Positions 62,567 through 64,000 of a DNA stretch of 64,000 nucleotides are shown one piece after another. Position 1 is the stretch's first letter. The number at the start of each line of letters is the position of its first letter. The notes under the pieces are model-generated. The model searched no databases, was not told the origin of the DNA, and saw only the letters and a list, made by a program, of their open reading frames with translations. The stretch is taken from positions 152,492 to 216,491 of the forward strand of contig NZ_SDVA01000005.1 of assembly GCF_004153545.1 (NCBI RefSeq), given 5' to 3'. Made by a program: the position numbers and the translations under genes. This stretch comes from Serinicoccus sediminis (lineage in GTDB: Bacteria > Actinomycetota > Actinomycetes > Actinomycetales > Dermatophilaceae).

Positions 62567-63423
62567 GCGGTGGTGCCGGGTGCGGCGCCGGCCGCAGTGG
62601 CGCCGGCCGCGGTGGTGCCGGTCGACGGCCCGTCCGACGTCACCGCGGCCCGGGCGGCCCAACGGTCACCGTGCCGGTCGACGACGAGAGGTATGCCGAA
62701 GGTCGCCGAGAGGTTCTCGGCCGTCAGCGTGAGCTCGATGGGGCCGGCGGCCACGACCTTGCCCTCACGGAGCATGAGGATGTCGGTGAAGCCCGGCGGG
62801 ATCTCCTCGACGTGGTGGGTGACGAGCACCAGGGCCGGCGCGTCGAGGTCCTCGGCGAGGACGCTGAGCCGCCCCACGAGGTCCTCCCGGCCCCGGAGGT
62901 CCAGGCCGGCGGCCGGCTCGTCCAGCAGCATGAGCTCGGGGTCGGTCATGAGCGCCCGGGCGATCTGGACCCGCTTGCGCTCGCCCTCCGACAGGGTCCC
63001 GAAGCGGCGCGTGGCCAGGTGGGCGACCCCCAGCGCCTCGAGCAGCTCGGCGGCCCGCATGTCGTCGGTCTCGTCGTACTGCTCGCGCCACCGGCCGACC
63101 ACGCCGTAGGCGGCCGTGACGACGACGTCGCTGACCCGCTCCTCGTCCGGGATCCGGTCGGCGACGGCGGCGCTGGAGACCCCGATGCGGGGTCGCAGCT
63201 CGAAGACGTCGACGGCGCCCAGCACCTCGCCCAGCACCCCGGCCACGCCGGTGGTGGGGTGCATGCGGCCGGAGGCCAGCTGGAGCAGGGTCGTCTTGCC
63301 GGCCCCGTTGGGTCCGATGACCACCCAGCGCTCGCCCTCCTCGACCGACCAGTCGACCTCGCTGAGCAGGTCGGTCGTGCCACGTCGGACGCCGACACCG
63401 GCGAATTCGAGGACATCGCTCAT
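62563..63423 (-). CDS. ABC transporter ATP-binding protein
   Basis: A 286-residue ABC ATPase with Walker A GPNGAGKTT (37-45), signature LSEGERKRV, Walker B LMLLDEPAAGLD and the H-loop VTHHVEE. It resembles the YlmA-type soluble ATPases without an adjacent ABC permease. The last 25 residues are an Ala/Gly/Thr-rich tail with a short repeated unit (TTAAGATAAGA). TAGAGT lies eight bases before the ATG. Confidence 0.88.
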   Translation of the reverse strand: MSDVLEFAGVGVRRGTTDLLSEVDWSVEEGERWVVIGPNGAGKTTLLQLASGRMHPTTGVAGVLGEVLGAVDVFELRPRIGVSSAAVADRIPDEERVSDVVVTAAYGVVGRWREQYDETDDMRAAELLEALGVAHLATRRFGTLSEGERKRVQIARALMTDPELMLLDEPAAGLDLRGREDLVGRLSVLAEDLDAPALVLVTHHVEEIPPGFTDILMLREGKVVAAGPIELTLTAENLSATFGIPLVVDRHGDRWAARAAVTSDGPSTGTTAAGATAAGAAPGTTA

Positions 63424-63431
63424 GGCGGGCC

Positions 63432-63460
63432 ACTCTAGTCGGGGGCGGGGTGTCTACCAT
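63432..63460. promoter_or_regulatory. Divergent leaderless promoters in a 44-bp gap
   Basis: Minus-strand TAGAGT (63432-63437) is eight bases from the ABC-ATPase ATG. Plus-strand TACCAT (63455-63460) is seven bases from the ATG at 63468. The two -10 boxes are 17 bp apart. Confidence 0.5.
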
Positions 63461-63467
63461 CGCCCCC

Positions 63468-64000
63468 ATGCCTGATCACGAGCTGCCGGCGAGCGTGCGG
63501 GTGGCGCTGTGGGCCACCGCGGCCTTCGCGGGCCGCGTCGACGTGTCCCTGGTCGCCGCGCGGGCGCTGCCGGACGTCGACCACGTCGAGGGTCTCGCCG
63601 AGCCGCTGGCGATGTGGCAGAGCCTGGGCGAGCGGGCGGTCCTCGTCGCGCTCCCCCGCCCCGGCGATCTCACCGGTATGCCGCGGGGCTCGGCCGACCT
63701 GCTCGCCGCCGCCAGCGAGGCGGCCGAGTGCGTCTTCATCCCCGGCCTGGGCGGCGCGCTCGTGCCGGACCTGGAGCAGTTCGGTCCGGAGGGCGACCAG
63801 GGCTGGTCGGCCCGGTGGAGCCTGCACGGGGCGGACCCCTACCCGACCCACCGGGTCGAGGCGCTCGACCTGGGCCAGGTGGAGCTGGGCCTGCGGACCG
63901 AGCTCGCCGCGCACACCGAGGCGCTCGTCGCCGCCGGCGGGGCCCCGTTCGGGCCGGCGGCGCAGGAGCGGCTCGCGGGGGTGCGCCGGCTGTCGGAGGC
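63468..64000 (+). CDS. Hypothetical protein, 3' end outside window
   Basis: The frame is open from ATG at 63468 to the window edge (177 residues visible). It is a soluble protein with MPDHELPASVRVALWATAAFAG at the start and no motif I recognise. Similar unknown genes sit beside ABC ATPase genes in related actinobacteria. A TACCAT box seven bases upstream supports the start. Confidence 0.7.
   Translation, partial: MPDHELPASVRVALWATAAFAGRVDVSLVAARALPDVDHVEGLAEPLAMWQSLGERAVLVALPRPGDLTGMPRGSADLLAAASEAAECVFIPGLGGALVPDLEQFGPEGDQGWSARWSLHGADPYPTHRVEALDLGQVELGLRTELAAHTEALVAAGGAPFGPAAQERLAGVRRLSE

Overview
The window is very GC-rich (clearly above 70%), densely coded DNA from an actinobacterium. Pup ligase and deamidase genes, mycothiol ligase mshC, an F420-type oxidoreductase, and the WYL regulators pafB/pafC next to tatA/tatC point to Actinomycetota. 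Gene order and family mix suggest Micrococcales, near Intrasporangiaceae or Ornithinimicrobiaceae. That placement is inference, because there is no rRNA here.

Region 1 (1-28 kb) is a conserved actinobacterial block. It runs helY-like helicase (partial), diacylglycerol-kinase-like gene, tatC, tatA, pafC, pafB, then divergently a DUF3866 gene and a proton antiporter. Two FKBP genes follow, then the pupylation locus pafA-pup-dop-(MFS)-(DUF3054)-arc-trmI, an M50 protease, a RecB-like nuclease, PAC2, a HAD phosphatase, mshC, SCO1664-family, DUF3090, a histidine phosphatase, an LLM oxidoreductase and an acidic protein. The proteasome core genes prcB/prcA are missing: pup and pafA lie 10 bp apart, and the ARC ATPase lacks the usual proteasome-docking C-terminus.

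Region 2 (27.6-43.3 kb) holds an M20 peptidase and a form II CO-dehydrogenase-like operon (coxS-coxL-coxM-coxG-type, zinc ribbon, DUF1905). Accessory genes xdhC/coxF, coxE, coxD and a mobA-like gene are spread over the next 7 kb, together with an M48 protease, a GntR regulator, a pentapeptide-repeat protein and an esterase.

Region 3 (43.3-56 kb) looks accessory. It has an ABC1 kinase, a VOC protein, a regulatory operon (BTAD/SARP-like activator, NarL-type regulator, histidine kinase, stand-alone receiver) and an operon of Tat-exported multicopper oxidase, private signal peptidase I and large secreted PKD-type protein. A CopD-CtaG-like membrane protein diverges from it and ends on a tRNA-Leu(GAG). 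Two 11-bp-period direct repeats in the -35 regions of the receiver gene and the oxidase suggest one SARP-type regulon joining both operons.

Region 4 (56-64 kb) is dinB, a PEBP protein, a YbaK protein, a BASS-type transporter, NYN, SpoU methylase, TSUP, ABC ATPase and a partial unknown gene.

Two genome-scale signals stand out. The octamer GGTATGCC (mostly GGTATGCCG) occurs 35 times by my reading, on both strands, in all reading frames and between genes. Many genes also have a TANNNT box 6-8 bases before the start codon, implying leaderless mRNAs. Smaller structures are a 32-bp palindromic tandem array between the FKBP genes and a 40-bp inverted repeat present in two intergenic copies.
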